Assembly (NCBI RefSeq): GCF_008973755.1
Contig: NZ_WBOM01000001.1
Coordinates: 556,663 to 620,662 of the forward strand
Direction of reading: 5' to 3'
Length of the DNA stretch: 64,000 nucleotides
Source of the DNA: Nitrincola alkalilacustris
GTDB lineage: Bacteria > Pseudomonadota > Gammaproteobacteria > Pseudomonadales > Balneatricaceae
The number at the start of each line of letters is the position of its first letter. Positions within the stretch are counted from its first letter, which is position 1. A model generated the notes under the pieces. That model was not told where the DNA came from and did no database searches. It saw only the letters and a program-made list of their open reading frames with translations. The translations under genes and the position numbers were made by a program. Shown here piece after piece: positions 56,381 through 64,000 of the stretch.

Positions 56381-57157
56381 GTGAAGCCAAGGCGTGTAGT
56401 ATTGATAATGTTGCTTCTGACTCTGGCTGGCTGTGGCGCACAGAGCAGAGTACCGGTTACTGGTGCAGAGGCCGCTCCTGATGCTGCTTTGCAGGCATAT
56501 ACCCAGTTGGGGCTGCAGTATCTTCAGGCAGGTGATACAGTAAGTGCAAAAGGCTCGTTGCAGCGAGCGATTGCCATCGATCCGAAATATGGTCCAGCAT
56601 ATAATGCCATGGCGTTGGTGTTTCAGGTTGAAAGAGACCTTGATCTGGCAGAGGAGTATTTCAGGAAGTCGGTTGAATTTGAGCCAATGAACGCAATGAT
56701 CCATAACAATTTCGGGGCATTCTTGTTTGCTCAGCAACGTTATGAGGAAGCGTGCAGGCACCTGGCCAGGGCGACCGAAGATCCCTTTTATCCTTTACGG
56801 GCTCAGGCCTTTGAAAACCTGGGGCGCTGCTACCGCATCATAGAGCGCCCGGATGTGGCTGAGCATGCGTTTCGAAGAGCGCTGGATCTCAGTCATAATC
56901 GTCCGATCGCTCAGATAGAGCTGGCTGATCTGCTCTTGGTCAGTGGTAACAGTCCTGAAGCTGCTTTCTGGTTCAGGCAGTTTCGTGATCTGGTGGATCA
57001 GCGGCGTGTAGAGCACACGCCATTGAGTCTATGGGTAGGTATACGTGTTGCAAGGGAGAGTCGTGATGCCAGTCTGGCTACGACCTATTCGCTGTTACTT
57101 AGAAATCTCTTCCCTGATTCGGAAGAGTACAGGCAATTTAAGGAGGCTGCACATTGA
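56381..57157 (+). CDS. pilW: Type IV pilus biogenesis/stability lipoprotein PilW (PilF)
   Basis: A 258-residue TPR lipoprotein. The signal peptide ends in the lipobox LAGC with Cys at residue 18, and TPR units follow (AYTQLGLQYLQAGDTVSAKGSLQRAIAIDP; AYNAMALVFQVERDLDLAEEYFRKSVEFEP; and two or three more). It is the outer-membrane pilotin for the PilQ secretin. The start is GTG at 56381, six bases after GGAG. The stop overlaps the rodZ TTG start. Confidence 0.92.
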   Translation: MKPRRVVLIMLLLTLAGCGAQSRVPVTGAEAAPDAALQAYTQLGLQYLQAGDTVSAKGSLQRAIAIDPKYGPAYNAMALVFQVERDLDLAEEYFRKSVEFEPMNAMIHNNFGAFLFAQQRYEEACRHLARATEDPFYPLRAQAFENLGRCYRIIERPDVAEHAFRRALDLSHNRPIAQIELADLLLVSGNSPEAAFWFRQFRDLVDQRRVEHTPLSLWVGIRVARESRDASLATTYSLLLRNLFPDSEEYRQFKEAAH

Positions 57158-58107
57158 GTAGTGAGCAGCAGGAATACTCAGAGCAGCTTTTTGCTGGTGA
57201 GCAGTTTACTCAGGCGCGTGAAGCCCTGGGGTTAAGTGTTGAGCAGATTTCTCAGGAGTTGAATCTTTCAGTCAAGATCCTGCGTGCTATCGAGTCCGGC
57301 ACTCCGCAAACGCTGCCAAACCCGGTGTTTGTACGGGGCTATATTCGTAATTACGCGAAGCGGCTCGGCTTGGATCCTGATCTGTCGGCACGACAGTTTG
57401 AGGCCATTCCCGGGGTCAATCTGACACCGACTTCGGTTCGTTCTGCTGTATCCATGGGTACGCGTGATCAGAATAGAAGTCCTTTCATGCGTGTATTGAC
57501 CTGGTTGCTTGTGCTGGCCGTCATCGCAGCAGCTCTTTGGTGGTCTGGTGACCAATACGGTTTATTTGAACAGGGTACAGAAGCGCCGCCAGAGAGGCCG
57601 GCTGATGCTGTCGTCGTGATTGAGCACGAATCCACTTCACCTGCAGTAACGGGACAGGTTCCGACTTTTGAAGCGCCTGTGCAGCAGGAGTCGCAGCCAT
57701 TGTCCTCTGAGTCATCAGTAGTACTGACTGAAGAGCCTGTTGAGTTTTTGCCGCAGACACAGGTTTCTGAGGAGCTTCCGACTCAGTCTGAGGTTGAGGT
57801 TGCTGAGGCTCTCCCACAGGCTGAGGAAGCTACAGAGTCGGCCTCTCAGGTCGAACTCACTGCTTCGGGCCTGATGGTAAGCTTTATTGATGATTGCTGG
57901 GTACAGATCAGAGATGCCGAAGGTGCCTCTTTGTTCGCTGGAGTAGCCAGAGCCGGTAGTGATCTGGATCTGCAGGGTGTTGAGCCACTATCCGTTGTGA
58001 TCGGCCGGGTCGATGCGGTTGGTAGCATCACCTATAAGGGCGAGTCTATTGATTTGCAGAGCATGAGTAATCGAAATGTAGCCCGCTTCAATCTGCCCCT
58101 CCGCTAA
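57154..58107 (+). CDS. rodZ: Cytoskeletal membrane protein RodZ
   Basis: A 317-residue protein. It contains an N-terminal Xre-type HTH (LREA-like: [50 protein letters not shown]), a membrane helix near 112-129 ([17 protein letters not shown]), a Pro/Glu/Ser-rich periplasmic linker and a C-terminal DUF4115 domain ([26 protein letters not shown]). It anchors MreB filaments. The TTG at 57154 is preceded by AAGGAGG with ideal spacing and overlaps the pilW stop. Confidence 0.93.
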   Translation: MSSEQQEYSEQLFAGEQFTQAREALGLSVEQISQELNLSVKILRAIESGTPQTLPNPVFVRGYIRNYAKRLGLDPDLSARQFEAIPGVNLTPTSVRSAVSMGTRDQNRSPFMRVLTWLLVLAVIAAALWWSGDQYGLFEQGTEAPPERPADAVVVIEHESTSPAVTGQVPTFEAPVQQESQPLSSESSVVLTEEPVEFLPQTQVSEELPTQSEVEVAEALPQAEEATESASQVELTASGLMVSFIDDCWVQIRDAEGASLFAGVARAGSDLDLQGVEPLSVVIGRVDAVGSITYKGESIDLQSMSNRNVARFNLPLR

Positions 58108-58138
58108 AAATTTTTTCTACAGGATACAGGTAACAGAG

Positions 58139-59431
58139 TTGGCCAAGATCAAAGCTATTCGAGGCATGAATGATATCCTGCCAGAGCAGACCAGGCTCTG
58201 GCAGTTTTTTGAAAGTAAGATTCGTACAGTCCTCGGTACTTATGGGTATGACGAAATCCGGATGCCGATGGTGGAATCCACAGATCTGTTCAAACGCTCG
58301 ATCGGTGAAGTGACGGATATTGTTGAAAAGGAGATGTATACCTTCGATGATCGTAATGGCGACAGCCTGACGCTGAGGCCGGAAGGTACGGCAAGTTGTG
58401 TGCGCGCCTGTGAAGAGCATGGTCTGCTGTATAACCAGACACAGCGCCTGTGGTATATGGGACCCATGTTCAGATATGAGCGACCGCAGAAAGGACGTTA
58501 TCGTCAGTTTCACCAGATAGGTGCCGAAACCTTCGGCATGACCGGGCCGGATATCGACGCTGAGCTGATTCTGATGAGTGCGCGGTTCTGGCGTGAGCTG
58601 GGGATACAGGATATTGTGACACTTCAGTTGAATACACTGGGGAGTCTAGCGGCCAGGAATGACTATCGCGAAGCATTGGTAGCCTATCTTTCGCAGAATA
58701 TGGAACAGCTGGATGAGGATAGTAAACGCCGTCTGACGACCAACCCGCTGCGTATTCTGGATAGCAAAAATCCGCAAACGCAGGCTTTGCTGGATGGTGC
58801 GCCAAATCTGCATGACTTTCTGGATCAGGAATCCAGGGAGCATTTTGAGGCGTTGCGTACCTTGCTTGACAGGGCCGGGCTGAAGTACGAGATCAATCAG
58901 CGGCTGGTTCGAGGTCTGGATTACTATGGCAAAACCGTTTTCGAATGGGTGACTGATCATCTCGGAGCGCAGGGCACTATCTGCGCCGGTGGTCGTTATG
59001 ATGGACTGGTTGAGCAGTTGGGTGGCCGTCCGGTTCCCGCTGTTGGTTTTGCTATGGGTGTGGAGCGCCTGATACTGCTGATTGAGGCTGCAGGTAGTGT
59101 GCCTGATAATCTACAGCAGAAGGTGGACCTGTTTGTTGCTGTCGCTGGTGCCGGCGCCGAGTCTGAAGGCTTGCTGCTGGCTGAACGTTTGCGAAGTGAC
59201 ATGCAACTGAGAATACAGCTTAACTGTGGCGGTGGCAGTCTGAAAAGTCAGTTGAAGCGGGCAGATAAGAGTGGTGCTCCCTATGCTTTGTTGCTGGGTG
59301 AGGATGAGCTGCTGGCTGGCAAGATAGTGATCAAGCCTCTGAGGGGGCAGGGTGAGCAGCATCTGGTCGATATGGCGGAGCTAACTGCCGTGTTGAAAGA
59401 AATAAATCTTGGTAAAGGTTTGGAGAATTAA
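58139..59431 (+). CDS. hisS: Histidyl-tRNA synthetase
   Basis: A 430-residue class II synthetase: [15 protein letters not shown] start, motif 2 [27 protein letters not shown], the histidine A motif [16 protein letters not shown], and motif 3 [12 protein letters not shown], followed by the anticodon-binding domain. The start is TTG at 58139. In most relatives ispG stands between rodZ and hisS; here only 31 bases separate them. Confidence 0.97.
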   Translation: MAKIKAIRGMNDILPEQTRLWQFFESKIRTVLGTYGYDEIRMPMVESTDLFKRSIGEVTDIVEKEMYTFDDRNGDSLTLRPEGTASCVRACEEHGLLYNQTQRLWYMGPMFRYERPQKGRYRQFHQIGAETFGMTGPDIDAELILMSARFWRELGIQDIVTLQLNTLGSLAARNDYREALVAYLSQNMEQLDEDSKRRLTTNPLRILDSKNPQTQALLDGAPNLHDFLDQESREHFEALRTLLDRAGLKYEINQRLVRGLDYYGKTVFEWVTDHLGAQGTICAGGRYDGLVEQLGGRPVPAVGFAMGVERLILLIEAAGSVPDNLQQKVDLFVAVAGAGAESEGLLLAERLRSDMQLRIQLNCGGGSLKSQLKRADKSGAPYALLLGEDELLAGKIVIKPLRGQGEQHLVDMAELTAVLKEINLGKGLEN

Positions 59432-59434
59432 AGC

Positions 59435-60097
59435 GTGGCGGAACTTCGGACAGAAGAAGAGCAGATTGAAGCGATCAAGAGCTGGTGGAAGGAAAATGGC
59501 AAATCATTATTGCTGAGTATTCTTGTCGTTGTGTCCGCTGTTGTCGGATGGAAAAGCTGGCAACAATATCAGGTAAATCAGGCTTCCCAGGCATCAGCCC
59601 TATATCAGAATCTCGTGGATGCAGTCATACAGACTGTCGGGAATCAGGCTGATGCTGGTGCGGTGAGTACTGCGGAGCATCTGAGCGAGCGTCTTAAAGG
59701 CGACTTCACTAAGACCTCTTATGCGCAGTTTGCTGCTTTACTCATGGCGCGTGTTGCTGTGGAGCAAGGTGATCTGAGTCGTGCGCAGCAGGAGTTGGAT
59801 TGGTTGCTGGATGGTCGTGCCGAAGGGGATATCCTGCGTGTGGCGAACCTGCGTAAAGGTCGAGTGTTGGCTGAGTTGGGGCTTGTCGATGATGCAATAG
59901 CGCTGCTTCAAAATGCTGATGCTGGAGCTTTTGAATCAGGGTATCAAGAGTTGCTGGGTGATCTATACAGCATGTCCGGGCGCGTGGATCAGGCGCGGGC
60001 TGCATATAACAGAGCTCTTGAGGTGAGTCAGACATCTCAGGGGCAGGCAATTTTGCGCATGAAGCGTGATGACTTGGGGATTGAGGTTGATTCATGA
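59435..60097 (+). CDS. yfgM: YfgM-like periplasmic TPR protein (SecYEG ancillary factor)
   Basis: A 220-residue protein: an acidic N-terminus (TEEEQIEAIKSWWKENGKS), one membrane helix (LLLSILVVVSAVVGWKSW) and periplasmic TPR repeats. It matches the YfgM family, which links the SecYEG translocon to periplasmic chaperones. The start is GTG at 59435, three bases after hisS; the stop overlaps bamB by four bases. Confidence 0.92.
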   Translation: MAELRTEEEQIEAIKSWWKENGKSLLLSILVVVSAVVGWKSWQQYQVNQASQASALYQNLVDAVIQTVGNQADAGAVSTAEHLSERLKGDFTKTSYAQFAALLMARVAVEQGDLSRAQQELDWLLDGRAEGDILRVANLRKGRVLAELGLVDDAIALLQNADAGAFESGYQELLGDLYSMSGRVDQARAAYNRALEVSQTSQGQAILRMKRDDLGIEVDS

Positions 60098-61242
60098 TGA
60101 AAAGCTTGCGTGGTCTGTTGCTGATATGCTGTGCGGCTCTGATCTCAGCCTGTGGTTTCTGGGGTGGGGTGGAAGAGGTTAAACCGAATCCGCTGGTGGA
60201 CTTTACGGCGGAGAACAGTGTTTCTGTTGTCTGGAGCAGCTCTATTGGTAGTGGTCCAGGTCGTAAATACCATCAGATGAGACCTGCCATAGACGGTAAT
60301 CGGATCTTTGCTGCCGATAGCAAGGGCTTGGTTGTAGCGCTTGATCGTAGTAATGGGCAGCGTCATTGGAGTGTCAATCTTAAAGATACGCTCATGGGTG
60401 GTGTCGGTGCAGGTTATGGCAAGGTGTTTGTCACAACTGAGTCAGGGCTGCTGGTTGCCCTGGATGCAAGTGATGGCACAGAGGTATGGCGTCGACAGTT
60501 GGCGTCTGAAGTAACATCTCCAGCGCAAGCCAACCCGGATATCGTTGTCGCCCAGTTGGTCAGTGGTCGTCTTACCGCACTTGATCTGAGAACGGGTGAG
60601 CATCGCTGGACCTATGATGCACAGATTCCATCCCTGACACTGCGTGGTACAAGCTCTCCGCTGGTTACCAGTGATGTTACCTTTGCCGGCTTTGCGAATG
60701 GACGTTTCCTGGCTCTGCAAAATGATAATGGGTCCGTCTTGTGGGATCAGCGTATATCACTGACTGAAGGGCGCTCTGAGCTTGAGCGTATAGTCGATGT
60801 TGATGGGCGTGCCATACTGCTGGATAACCTGCTCTATGTGGTTGGTTATCAGGGGCGTCTGGTAGCGATTAACCCTTTCAATGCACAGGTGATATGGGCG
60901 CTGGATATGTCCAGCTATCGTAGCCTGGCAAGTGGGTTCGGTAATCTTTATGTTGCTGAAGCCAACGATTTTGTGCAGGCGGTCGATGCAGGCAGTAGCG
61001 CCAGTGTATGGCGACAGACAAACCTTGAAAATCGACAACTGACCTCGCCCGGAGTGTTGGGTCGCACGGTAGTGGTTGGTGATTATGAAGGGTATCTGCA
61101 TTTCATGTCGCAGACAGATGGGCGCTTCATGGCGCGCTATCGTGTTGACTCTTCAGGTTTGAGAGGCGATATGCTGGTTGTTGATGACACGCTCTATGTA
61201 TTGAGTAATGCTGGCCGTTTGATGGCGCTCCGGCTGAACTGA
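60094..61242 (+). CDS. bamB: Outer-membrane assembly lipoprotein BamB
   Basis: A 382-residue beta-propeller lipoprotein. The signal peptide ends LISAC with the lipidated Cys at residue 20 (ATG at 60094; ATG at 60097 gives 19). PQQ-like blades recur ([66 protein letters not shown]). It supports outer-membrane protein insertion by BamA. Confidence 0.95.
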   Translation: MMKSLRGLLLICCAALISACGFWGGVEEVKPNPLVDFTAENSVSVVWSSSIGSGPGRKYHQMRPAIDGNRIFAADSKGLVVALDRSNGQRHWSVNLKDTLMGGVGAGYGKVFVTTESGLLVALDASDGTEVWRRQLASEVTSPAQANPDIVVAQLVSGRLTALDLRTGEHRWTYDAQIPSLTLRGTSSPLVTSDVTFAGFANGRFLALQNDNGSVLWDQRISLTEGRSELERIVDVDGRAILLDNLLYVVGYQGRLVAINPFNAQVIWALDMSSYRSLASGFGNLYVAEANDFVQAVDAGSSASVWRQTNLENRQLTSPGVLGRTVVVGDYEGYLHFMSQTDGRFMARYRVDSSGLRGDMLVVDDTLYVLSNAGRLMALRLN

Positions 61243-61260
61243 TTGGTTTAAAATTTCAGG

Positions 61261-61300
61261 CGGCGGCTTTCTGCATTATGTGGATAGCCGCCGTTTTGTT
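61261..61300 (+). terminator. Hairpin terminator or attenuator between bamB and der
   Basis: CGGCGGCT (61261-61268) pairs with AGCCGCCG (61286-61293) around a 17-base loop, followed by TTTTGTTT. It lies just 16 bases before the der ATG, so read-through must occur or der has another promoter. Confidence 0.75.
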
Positions 61301-61315
61301 TATCAGGTAAAAACT

Positions 61316-62761
61316 ATGCTTCCTGTTATTGCTCTCGTAGGGCGTCCGAATGTTGGCAAATCGACGCTTTTTAACCGACTGACGCGCTCTCGTGATGCGT
61401 TGGTTGCCGACCTGCCTGGTTTGACGCGAGACAGAAAATATGGCGAAGGCCGTATTGGTGGTTGCGATTATATTGTCATTGATACGGGTGGTATCACCGG
61501 GGATGAGGATGGCATCGATAAAGTGATGGCCAAACAGTCTCTCGTTGCCATGGATGAAGCGGATGTTGTTCTTTTTCTTGTGGACGGTCGTGCAGGACTG
61601 AATCCAGCCGATCAATTGATTGCAGATCATCTGCGCCGAATGAACAAACGCTGCTATCTGGTGGTAAACAAGACCGATGGTATCGATCCTGATGTTGCCA
61701 TGGGTGATTTCTATGCCCTTGGAATTGCTGATCTGTATCCCATAGCTGCCTCTCATGGGCGCGGAGTCATGAGTCTGGTTGAAGAGGTTCTCAAGCCCTA
61801 CATTGTTGAGGATGATGGCTCAGAAGAGGCGGAGGCTGAAGAGAAGGAGAGAGATCGCTCCATCCGTATCGCTGTGATCGGCAGGCCGAATGTCGGTAAG
61901 TCAACGCTGGTCAATCGCTTGTTGGGCGAAGAGCGAGTGGTGGTGTTTGATCAGGCAGGAACCACCCGTGACAGTATCTATATTCCCTACGAACGCGATG
62001 ACCGCAAGTATACGCTGATTGATACAGCGGGAGTGCGTCGTAGAAAGCACATCACTGAAGTGGTTGAAAAATTCTCCATTGTAAAAGCGCTGCAGGCGAT
62101 ACGAGATGCCAATGTCGTTATCATGGTAATTGATGCGCGTGAAGGTGTGACAGATCAGGACTTGCACTTGCTGGGCTTTGTGATAGATGCAGGGAGGGCG
62201 ATGGTCGTCACACTGAACAAATGGGATGGCATGGATCAGGATCAGAAAAATGCTACCAAGGAGAAGATTGAGCGTAAACTGAGTTTTGCAGAGTTTGCGC
62301 GTTTTCACTTCATCTCTGCGTTGCATGGTTCAGGTGTAGGCAACCTCTACAAATCGATACATGAGGCCTATGACTCGGCGTTTGCCAAGTGGAGTACCAA
62401 CCGCCTGACAACCTTGCTTGAAGATGTCGTGGCTGATCATCAGCCGCCGACGGTCAATAATTACCGTATCAAGTTGAGGTATGCGCACCAGGGAGGCTCT
62501 AACCCGCCGATCATTGTCGTGCATGGCAATCAGACCGATGCGCTACCCAACTCCTACAAGCGTTATCTGGAGAACCGGTTTATCAACCTGTTGAAGGTAA
62601 AGGGTACACCGATCAGGTTTGAGTTCAAGACCGGTGATAACCCCTTTGCCGGCAAGAAAAACAAGCTTTCAGGCAGGCAGCTCGCCAAGAAAGAGCGAAA
62701 CAAGGATCATATCCAGAAAATCAAACACCGTGCCAAGAAAAAGGCTCAGCGACGTGACTGA
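61316..62761 (+). CDS. der: Ribosome biogenesis GTPase Der (EngA)
   Basis: A 481-residue protein with two G domains, each with GRPNVGKST (near residues 8 and 190), DTGG and DTAG switch motifs, NKTD and NKWD, and a KH-like C-terminus ([32 protein letters not shown]) with a basic tail. It matures the 50S subunit. The ATG at 61316 is used; the longer frame from 61280 starts inside the terminator hairpin. Confidence 0.97.
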   Translation: MLPVIALVGRPNVGKSTLFNRLTRSRDALVADLPGLTRDRKYGEGRIGGCDYIVIDTGGITGDEDGIDKVMAKQSLVAMDEADVVLFLVDGRAGLNPADQLIADHLRRMNKRCYLVVNKTDGIDPDVAMGDFYALGIADLYPIAASHGRGVMSLVEEVLKPYIVEDDGSEEAEAEEKERDRSIRIAVIGRPNVGKSTLVNRLLGEERVVVFDQAGTTRDSIYIPYERDDRKYTLIDTAGVRRRKHITEVVEKFSIVKALQAIRDANVVIMVIDAREGVTDQDLHLLGFVIDAGRAMVVTLNKWDGMDQDQKNATKEKIERKLSFAEFARFHFISALHGSGVGNLYKSIHEAYDSAFAKWSTNRLTTLLEDVVADHQPPTVNNYRIKLRYAHQGGSNPPIIVVHGNQTDALPNSYKRYLENRFINLLKVKGTPIRFEFKTGDNPFAGKKNKLSGRQLAKKERNKDHIQKIKHRAKKKAQRRD

Positions 62762-63617
62762 GCAGGCTGAGCTGAAGAACATGCCGATCGGGGTTTTTGA
62801 CTCGGGTGTAGGTGGTTTGACTGTTCTGAATGAGATTCGCCGAGTGCTGCCGGGTGAGGATCTGATCTATCTCGGTGATACAGCCAGGGTGCCTTATGGC
62901 ACCAAGAGCTCGGTATCCATTACCCGTTATGCAGAGCAGGCACTGCGTGCTTTGCAGAGTCATAAGATCAAGGCGTTGGTTATTGCCTGTAACACAGTGT
63001 CAGCGGTAGCGCTTGATCCTCTGCGTGCAGCGCATCCCGAACTACCGATTTTCGGCGTTGTCGAGCCAGGTGCGGCAGTGGCATGTCGTACCAGTAAGGC
63101 TGGGCATATTGGCGTGATCGCGACGGAAAGCACAATAAACAATCTTGCATACCATAAGGCAATCATTTCACGTCGACCTGATGCGACTGTCAGGGGAAGG
63201 GCCTGCTCGCTTTTTGTTGCGCTGGCTGAAGAGGGCTGGCATCAGGGTGAATTGGTTGAAAGTATCGTGCGTGAGTCGTTGGGGAATCTGCTGCATGCCG
63301 ACGGCGATAATGCTCTGGACACGCTGGTGCTGGGTTGCACCCATTTTCCGGCACTCAGGGAAGCAATTCAGAATGTAGTCGGTAATGGTGTGGTGTTGGT
63401 AGATTCAGCAGTGACTACTGCTGATGCGCTGGCGGCAACTTTGGCAGATTTCAATCTGTGTGCTGCAAGGGAGGTTTCTGGGCATGTGCGTTTTCTGGTA
63501 ACTGATGGGCCTGAGCGCTTCGCACGCGTAGCTCCGCATTTTTTCTCAGAGACAGTCGATGTCTCGAAAGTGGAGCTGGTTGATATCCAGCATTTTGGCT
63601 CAGATCAGATATTATAA
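62754..63617 (+). CDS. murI: Glutamate racemase
   Basis: A 287-residue (from GTG 62754) racemase that supplies D-glutamate for peptidoglycan. The two catalytic Cys residues are in [13 protein letters not shown] and [27 protein letters not shown] opens the fold and [12 protein letters not shown] follows. The GTG overlaps the der stop and has AAGG nine bases upstream; ATG at 62781 is an alternative giving 278 residues. Confidence 0.93.
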   Translation: MTEQAELKNMPIGVFDSGVGGLTVLNEIRRVLPGEDLIYLGDTARVPYGTKSSVSITRYAEQALRALQSHKIKALVIACNTVSAVALDPLRAAHPELPIFGVVEPGAAVACRTSKAGHIGVIATESTINNLAYHKAIISRRPDATVRGRACSLFVALAEEGWHQGELVESIVRESLGNLLHADGDNALDTLVLGCTHFPALREAIQNVVGNGVVLVDSAVTTADALAATLADFNLCAAREVSGHVRFLVTDGPERFARVAPHFFSETVDVSKVELVDIQHFGSDQIL

Positions 63618-63636
63618 ATATTTCTGCAATTAGTCG

Positions 63637-63664
63637 TTGACTTAAATCTCAGCCTCTGTAGAAT
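63637..63664 (+). promoter_or_regulatory. Upstream sigma-70 promoter of the rRNA operon
   Basis: TTGACT, a 16-base spacer and TAGAAT, followed by a C-rich discriminator (TCGCCTCC). The same architecture recurs at 63824, so these are tandem rrn-type promoters. The 63618-64000 gap holds no gene. Confidence 0.75.
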
Positions 63665-63823
63665 TCGCCTCCTCGATTGAGGTGCTGGCCCGCAAGGGAG
63701 CAGTCACCAGGATGGGTTCACAGTAGTTAAAGATTTGTTTTTAAATTGTTTTAAGTGAATTTATCGGTTGTTGAGTGAGTGCGCGGATCGACATGAAAAT
63801 GATCGAAAAGCTGAAAAAACTCC

Positions 63824-63851
63824 TTGACAATGAATCGGCAGGCGCTAGAAT
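63824..63851 (+). promoter_or_regulatory. Downstream sigma-70 promoter of the rRNA operon
   Basis: A perfect TTGACA, a 16-base spacer and TAGAAT precede the GC-rich discriminator ATGCGCCTCGC, a layout typical of stringently controlled rRNA promoters. An A/T-rich stretch upstream (GAAAATGATCGAAAAGCTGAA) could serve as an UP element. Confidence 0.85.
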
Positions 63852-63860
63852 ATGCGCCTC

Positions 63861-63893
63861 GCTTGAGACGAAACTCAAGCCGCTCTTTAACAA
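63861..63893 (+). promoter_or_regulatory. rRNA antitermination leader (boxB and boxA)
   Basis: GCTTGAG and CTCAAGC (63861-63867 and 63874-63880) form the boxB hairpin, followed at once by boxA GCTCTTTAACAA (63882-63893), the Nus-factor site. Another short repeat (ACAAG ... CTTGT) follows around 63907-63922. The 16S rRNA gene should begin just past the window edge. Confidence 0.9.
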
Positions 63894-64000
63894 GTTGATC
63901 AGGTAATACAAGTGGGCGCTTGTCGAGGTTAAGCACACAAGCTTAATCAGACAAGTAACCTAAATTCATTTAGTGTTGTTTTTGTCTGAGCATGCATTAA

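Overview
The window looks like chromosome of a marine, polarly flagellated gammaproteobacterium of the Oceanospirillales/Pseudomonadales type (an Oceanospirillaceae-like organism such as Marinobacterium, Neptunomonas or Amphritea is my best guess; genus not determinable here). The reasons are the Pseudomonas-style flagellar order fleQ-fleS-fleR ... fliEFGHIJKLMNOPQR-flhB-flhA-flhF-fleN-fliA-cheY-cheZ-cheA-cheB-parA, the CrbS/CrbR acetate-switch locus with DUF4212-type symporters, and the housekeeping block rlmN-pilW-rodZ-hisS-yfgM-bamB-der-murI.

Layout. 1-7.4 kb: an AT-rich surface-glycan island (partial upstream gene, sulfotransferase, two tandem DegT-type aminotransferases, WbqC-like protein, small Rossmann/membrane protein, CDP-glycerol-type transferase, and a GT2 glycosyltransferase carrying the same Rossmann/membrane module). 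7.4-10.3 kb: pseF, pseC, pseB on the minus strand, i.e. part of the CMP-pseudaminic acid pathway, most likely for flagellin glycosylation. 10.4-14.5 kb: the flagellar master regulators fleQ, fleS, fleR. 14.5-29.2 kb: an acetate module (acs, crbR, crbS, two copies of a DUF4212 + sodium:solute symporter pair, a cNMP/CBS/DUF294 nucleotidyltransferase and a DEDDh exonuclease) sitting between fleR and fliE. 29.4-54.6 kb: the basal body, export apparatus, flagellar number/placement, sigma-28 and chemotaxis genes, ending with parA (ParC-type), a ParP-like CheW-domain protein and a DUF2802 protein. 54.7-63.6 kb: ndk, rlmN, pilW, rodZ, hisS, yfgM, bamB, der, murI. 63.6-64.0 kb: tandem sigma-70 promoters and boxB/boxA leader of an rRNA operon whose 16S gene lies beyond the window.

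Regulation readable from the sequence. Two sigma-54 promoters (before fliE and flhA) each have a FleQ-box-like sequence in the predicted leader, and a third FleQ-box-like sequence overlaps the -35 of a sigma-70 promoter before fleQ. A GACTAAWGTMG-type motif recurs before acs and before both symporter operons and is a good candidate for the CrbR site. The fliL start region can fold into an unbroken 19-pair stem that buries its ribosome-binding site and AUG; this is the most unusual single element I found.

Absent from expected places: motC/motD and a stand-alone cheW (chemotaxis block), ispG (rodZ-hisS block), and pseG/pseH/pseI (pseudaminic acid). No CRISPR array, insertion sequence, integrase or tRNA gene was seen.
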